64,000 nucleotides of DNA from Stygiobacter sp. RIFOXYC2_FULL_38_25. Its GTDB lineage: Bacteria; Bacteroidota; Ignavibacteria; Ignavibacteriales; Melioribacteraceae. Under the pieces are notes generated by a model, which was not told the DNA's origin, did not search any database, and saw only the letters and a program-made list of their open reading frames with translations. Numbering within the stretch: the first letter of the stretch is position 1; each line of letters opens with the position of its first letter. This document shows, piece by piece, positions 60,566 through 64,000 of this stretch. A program made the translations under genes and the position numbers. The stretch lies in contig MHAZ01000019.1 of assembly GCA_001803165.1 (NCBI GenBank), positions 248,001 to 312,000 on the forward strand, in the 5' to 3' direction.

Positions 60566-61375
60566 ATGAAAATACCAAGAATTAGATATGGAAGACCCTT
60601 AACCTACGCAGATTATCTTTACAACTTTTTTGCTACCATCACCGGGTTAACAATCTTTAACATTGAGTTTGTTAAGCAAATGTTCAAAACTCCTTTAGAG
60701 ATTGGGCAAATAAAAAAGCATATGGATGAACTCGGCGTTAAAACTTTTGGCATCGTTAGCATCACCGGATTAATAATTGGGCTGGTTCTTACAATGCAAA
60801 GCCAGCCGATTATGCAGAGGTTTGGCGCAACTGATTTTCTTCCGGCAATGGTTTCTATTTCTGTCGTGAGGGAACTTGGCCCGGTAATTACGGCTTTAAT
60901 TTTCGCCGGGCGCGTTAGCTCCGGAATCGGCGCAGAGCTTGGCTCTATGCGCGTTACAGAGCAAATTGACGCGATGGAAGTTTCGGCAATCAATCCGTTC
61001 AAATACCTTGTTGTTACAAGAGTAATCGCAACAACAATGATTCTCCCAATTCTTACAATCTATGTTATTATGATTGCGCTTGTTGGGACATATATGGCTA
61101 TCATTTTAATGGAAAGCATGTCGCTAAAATATTTTGTTGATTCGGTTGTAACTGCAATCGAATTTGGCGATTTCATTCCCGGCGTCGGCAAAACTTTTGT
61201 CTTCGGATATTTAGTTGGAATGGTTGGCTGCTATAAAGGATTTACAGCAGAAGGTGGAACTGAAGGCGTTGGACGGGCTTCAACAACAGCCGTTGTTCTT
61301 TCCTCCCTGCTCATTTTAATTTTTGATATGGTTTTAGTAAAGGTTTCGTTGTGGTTATGGCCGACAATAAGTTAG
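60566..61375 (+). CDS. mlaE: MlaE-family ABC transporter permease
   Basis: This 269-residue integral membrane protein has the MlaE/Tgd1 features: GIVSITGLIIGLVLTMQSQP, then VRELGPVITALIFAGRVSSG with IGAELGSMRVTEQIDAMEV, and the later GKTFVFGYLVGMVGCYKGF. With the next two genes it forms an Mla-type phospholipid transporter that keeps outer-membrane lipid asymmetry. The stop lies inside the start region of the ATPase gene, so the two overlap. Confidence 0.95.
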   Translation: MKIPRIRYGRPLTYADYLYNFFATITGLTIFNIEFVKQMFKTPLEIGQIKKHMDELGVKTFGIVSITGLIIGLVLTMQSQPIMQRFGATDFLPAMVSISVVRELGPVITALIFAGRVSSGIGAELGSMRVTEQIDAMEVSAINPFKYLVVTRVIATTMILPILTIYVIMIALVGTYMAIILMESMSLKYFVDSVVTAIEFGDFIPGVGKTFVFGYLVGMVGCYKGFTAEGGTEGVGRASTTAVVLSSLLILIFDMVLVKVSLWLWPTIS

Positions 61376-62109
61376 TTGAAATAAAAAATCTCTCTAAGAG
61401 ATTCGAAACACTTTCCGTTCTGGATGACATTTCAATTGATGTTCTGCGCGGAGAAAATCTTGTTGTCTTCGGAAGAAGCGGACAAGGCAAAAGTGTTTTG
61501 CTGAAATGTATAATCGGTTTAATGCATCCCGACGCGGGCAAAATTTATATTAAAGGAAATGATATTTCGCTTCTTTCTATGAAAGAGTTGAACGGTCTGC
61601 GCAAAGACATTGGTTTTCTTTTTCAAGGTTCGGCGTTGTATGATTCGATGACTGTAAGAGAAAATTTGGAATTCCCTCTTCAGAAGCATTTTCCGGATAA
61701 GCCGCAGAAAGAAATTGATGAAAAAGTTCTTAATACTCTTGAGCTTGTTTCATTGGAAGACGCGATAGACAAAATGCCAAGCGAGCTTTCCGGCGGAATG
61801 AAGAAGAGAATTGGCTTGGCTCGTTCAATAATTACAGATCCCGAATTGATGCTTTATGATGAACCTACAACGGGACTTGATCCGATTACGACAAAAGAAA
61901 TTAGTGAGCTTATCATAAATTTGCAGAAGAAGTTGAACATGACTTCGATAGTTGTTACTCACGATTTAATCTGCGCAGAAATTATAGCAGACCGCGCAAT
62001 ATTTTTGCGGGATGCAAAAATAGCTTATGAAGGAAATATTACAGAGCTTACAAATTCGGCTGATCCGTTCTTGCGGAATTTCTTTAGCCATGAATTAGTA
62101 AAAGAATAG
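61351..62109 (+). CDS. mlaF: MlaF-family ABC transporter ATP-binding protein
   Basis: This 252-residue ATPase powers the MlaE permease. It shows Walker A GRSGQGKS, the signature LSGGMKKR, Walker B LMLYDEPTTGLD and the switch His in VVTHDLI. The start is GTG at 61351 because AAAGG lies 7 bp upstream; the ATG at 61357 is 13 bp from that site but gives a neater N-terminus. It overlaps the permease gene by 25 bp. Confidence 0.95.
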   Translation: MVMADNKLVEIKNLSKRFETLSVLDDISIDVLRGENLVVFGRSGQGKSVLLKCIIGLMHPDAGKIYIKGNDISLLSMKELNGLRKDIGFLFQGSALYDSMTVRENLEFPLQKHFPDKPQKEIDEKVLNTLELVSLEDAIDKMPSELSGGMKKRIGLARSIITDPELMLYDEPTTGLDPITTKEISELIINLQKKLNMTSIVVTHDLICAEIIADRAIFLRDAKIAYEGNITELTNSADPFLRNFFSHELVKE

Positions 62110-62118
62110 GAGTTTTAG

Positions 62119-63159
62119 ATGTTTAAGCAGTTAGAAGGCGCGCGACTTGGAATTTTTATTTTCCTTGGAACCGTAATGCTGGTGCTGTCAATTTTTCTAC
62201 TCGGTAACAAAGAAAAACTTTTCAGCTCAACAATAGAAATCAAAGCATACTTTAATCAAATTGAGGGATTAAAACCCGGCGCGCCTGTGCGTTTGAGCGG
62301 TTACGACGTTGGCAGCGTGCAAAGTATTTCTCTGGAAAGCGGTTCAAACGGAAGAGTTGAAGTTGTATTAAACATTGATATTGCACTCAAAAAATTTATT
62401 CGCATAGACAGTCAGGCTGCAGTTGAAACGGAAGGATTGGTTGGGAAAAAGATTGTTACAATCGCACCCGGCTCACCGGAGAAAGCGGAAATTTCAGATG
62501 GTGGAATTATCCCTTCAAAAAATCCCGTTAACGTTTCGGCTATTATTGAAGAATCGCAAGCAATTATGAGTAACATTAAATCTCTTAGCAAAGAGTTCTC
62601 GGATGTTTTTGCTAAGATTAACAAAGGCGAAGGAAGTCTTGGCAAACTCGTTAACAGCGACGCGCTTTATAATTCTACTGTTTCGTTAACACAGTCTGCC
62701 GATAAGAGTCTTATCTTAATTACAAAACGCTTGGATGAAATTTCCGATATAATTGTAAGCACCAGCGGTGGAATAAAAAGAGTTATCGGTCAAGTTGATA
62801 CAACAATAATTGATACACGTAAATTATTAGCTAAAGTTGATAGAGGTGAAGGCGCGTTGGGGAAATTAATCGGCGATCAGCGCATGGCGGATTCTGTAAC
62901 TTCGGTGATAACAAACCTCGCCAAAACAAGTGAGTATGCACGAATTGCTACTACAAGCTTTGCAGAAAACATGGAAGCGCTAAAACATAACTGGTTATTC
63001 AAAAGTTATTTTGAACAGCGCGGCTACTGGAATCAATCGGAATACGAGCAAGCTATTGATAGCCAGTTGAAAGAACTGAAGAAACAGCAGTCTATTCTTG
63101 ATGAGAAAATGAAAGTGCTAAACGAACTGGAAGCTAAACTTCAAAACCAAACAAAATGA
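62119..63159 (+). CDS. mlaD: MCE-domain protein (MlaD-like) of the lipid transporter
   Basis: This 346-residue protein has one N-terminal transmembrane helix (about 10-30), then a single MCE domain (about 38-115; YFNQIEGLKPGAPVRLSGYD), and a long helical and Gly-rich tail with two repeats of KGEGSLGKLVNSD / RGEGALGKLIGDQ type. It ends in a coiled coil (LKELKKQQSILDEKMKVLNE). MlaD-type proteins are the periplasmic substrate-binding ring of Mla complexes. The tail is longer than that of E. coli MlaD and may bridge the periplasm (inference). Confidence 0.93.
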   Translation: MFKQLEGARLGIFIFLGTVMLVLSIFLLGNKEKLFSSTIEIKAYFNQIEGLKPGAPVRLSGYDVGSVQSISLESGSNGRVEVVLNIDIALKKFIRIDSQAAVETEGLVGKKIVTIAPGSPEKAEISDGGIIPSKNPVNVSAIIEESQAIMSNIKSLSKEFSDVFAKINKGEGSLGKLVNSDALYNSTVSLTQSADKSLILITKRLDEISDIIVSTSGGIKRVIGQVDTTIIDTRKLLAKVDRGEGALGKLIGDQRMADSVTSVITNLAKTSEYARIATTSFAENMEALKHNWLFKSYFEQRGYWNQSEYEQAIDSQLKELKKQQSILDEKMKVLNELEAKLQNQTK

Positions 63160-63186
63160 TTTTTCCGTAGGGAACGGTCTAACTTG

Positions 63187-63205
63187 TCCGCCGTTCTATG
63201 GCGGA
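63187..63205 (+). other. Hairpin after the mla operon
   Basis: TCCGCC (63187-63192) pairs with GGCGGA (63200-63205), 27 bp past the mlaD stop. It lacks a T run, so it is not a certain terminator. Confidence 0.35.
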
Positions 63206-63291
63206 GACCCCTCCTTACTTTTCTTTTTCCCATGCTTGCCTGAAAGACTACTCTGCAGCGTTGTGGGTTACAGTTTTATAACAAATGAGGT

Positions 63292-64000
63292 TTAAAAAAG
63301 CCCTTCCCTTAGGGAAGGGTTGGGATGGGCTCTTATTTCCTCCCACCTTCTACTAACAACATTCCAAACTTGCTCAACAGAAACGGCATTCATTGCTTCC
63401 GCTTCTTGTTCATCTGTGTACGATTCTAAAACTAATGGAGATTTAATAGTACGGTGAATTTCACCATAAGGTCCCCAATCAGTTGGATCGGAAGAACCAA
63501 GTATAGCACAAGTTGGAGTTCGTACCGCTACGGCAACATTCATTGGTCCGGTGCAGTTTGTTAAACACATATTAGAATTCTTTATTAGTGAAGCAAGTTC
63601 GCCGATAGTTTTGGTCTGCGGAGCTAAAAATATTTTAAGTGGATTAGCTGAAGCAACATACTCAGCCAGTTCTTTTTCTTTTCCGCTCCAGGTAACAATC
63701 ACATTTACATCATATTGTTCTACAAGTTTTTTTGCAATTTCACGGAAACGCTCCGGCAGCCAAGCTCGAATTGGTTTAGATGCGCCGGGATGAATGCATA
63801 TAGTTTTATTCTTTTCAAGATTATTCAGAGTAAAAAAATCCCGGGCAAATTTTACATCATCAATAGAAATATAAGTGTAGGGTGTTTCATCATTTACTTT
63901 AACACCAACAGCTTTTACAATATCAAGATTGCGGTGAACTTCATGGTATCTTCCTTGCGGAAAAGGAACTTTGGTTGTGTACAGACCCATCATGTTATGC
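63292..64000 (-). CDS. Glycosyltransferase family 9 (heptosyltransferase-like), 5' part cut off by window edge
   Basis: The frame is open to the window end (residues HN precede the first visible ATG at 63993), so the N-terminal half lies outside. Visible motifs are the donor-site block TICIHPGASKPIRAWLPERF, then MCLTNCTGPMNVAVAVRTP and CAILGSSDPTDWGPYG, all typical of ADP-heptose:LPS heptosyltransferases. The last 11 residues (PNPSLREGLF and stop) are encoded by the dispersed GGGAAGGG repeat, so the original C-terminus was probably replaced by the repeat. Confidence 0.9.
   Translation of the reverse strand, partial: HNMMGLYTTKVPFPQGRYHEVHRNLDIVKAVGVKVNDETPYTYISIDDVKFARDFFTLNNLEKNKTICIHPGASKPIRAWLPERFREIAKKLVEQYDVNVIVTWSGKEKELAEYVASANPLKIFLAPQTKTIGELASLIKNSNMCLTNCTGPMNVAVAVRTPTCAILGSSDPTDWGPYGEIHRTIKSPLVLESYTDEQEAEAMNAVSVEQVWNVVSRRWEEIRAHPNPSLREGLF
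63294..63335 (-). repeat. Dispersed GGGAAGGG palindromic repeat, copy 2
   Basis: The sequence AAAAAAGCCCTTCCCTTAGG followed by GAAGGGTTGGGATGGGCTCTTA matches 37032-37071 with a few changes. It overlaps the stop codon and last codons of the minus-strand glycosyltransferase. Confidence 0.75.

Overview
The window is a low-GC chromosomal segment from a Gram-negative bacterium of the Bacteroidota/FCB group, most likely class Ignavibacteria or a close relative (inference). The evidence is three adjacent secreted proteins with the NYPNPFNPTT-type C-terminal type IX secretion sorting domain, a GWxTD-domain protein, a SusC/SusD pair with an ECF sigma/FecR regulator, and LptE, Mla and Omp85-type envelope genes. 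There is no rRNA, no complete tRNA, no CRISPR array and no intact transposase.

Layout. 1-3.2 kb: RND efflux operon (TetR regulator, lipoprotein adaptor, truncated pump). 3.25-4.18 kb: scar with two tRNA-Asp 3'-end fragments around a broken GIY-YIG nuclease gene. 4.4-7.5 kb: RRM RNA-binding protein, pilin-like protein, small hypotheticals, thioredoxin-like protein, SirB1-like protein. 7.6-19.2 kb: three large type IX cargo proteins on the minus strand, carrying cohesin-like domains, Ig-like repeats and one dockerin. 19.7-40.4 kb: mostly housekeeping and envelope genes (rpiA, miaB, a SPOR protein, a sigma-54 activator, lptE, glycosyltransferases, a DNA glycosylase, a CPBP protease, cdsA, rimO, a GWxTD protein, a PfkB kinase, an Omp85 protein, a PEGA/propeller lipoprotein). 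40.5-44.8 kb: minus-strand set of a CxxCH outer-membrane protein, a cupredoxin-like protein and a membrane histidine kinase.

45.2-50.2 kb is an accessory island. A tRNA T-arm fragment lies 2 bp from the last gene of a three-gene set (putative toxin, HTH antitoxin, SecB-like chaperone), followed by a type IIG restriction-modification gene and a 75-bp palindromic element. 50.9-59.4 kb holds a complete ECF sigma / FecR / SusC / SusD / Ntn-hydrolase locus. It lies between a dead copy of the 5' end of rnhB (50911) and the intact rnhB (59504), so the locus may have been inserted with duplication of the target. 59.5-63.2 kb: rnhB, yraN and an Mla-type lipid transport operon (permease, ATPase, MCE protein). 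The window ends in a truncated family 9 glycosyltransferase.

The items most worth following up are the putative toxin-antitoxin-chaperone system flush against a tRNA fragment, the cohesin/dockerin architecture on type IX cargo, the rnhB-flanked SusCD locus, the tRNA-Asp/GIY-YIG scar, and the cytochrome-cupredoxin-kinase cluster. All family assignments were made by reading motifs by eye; no database search was run.
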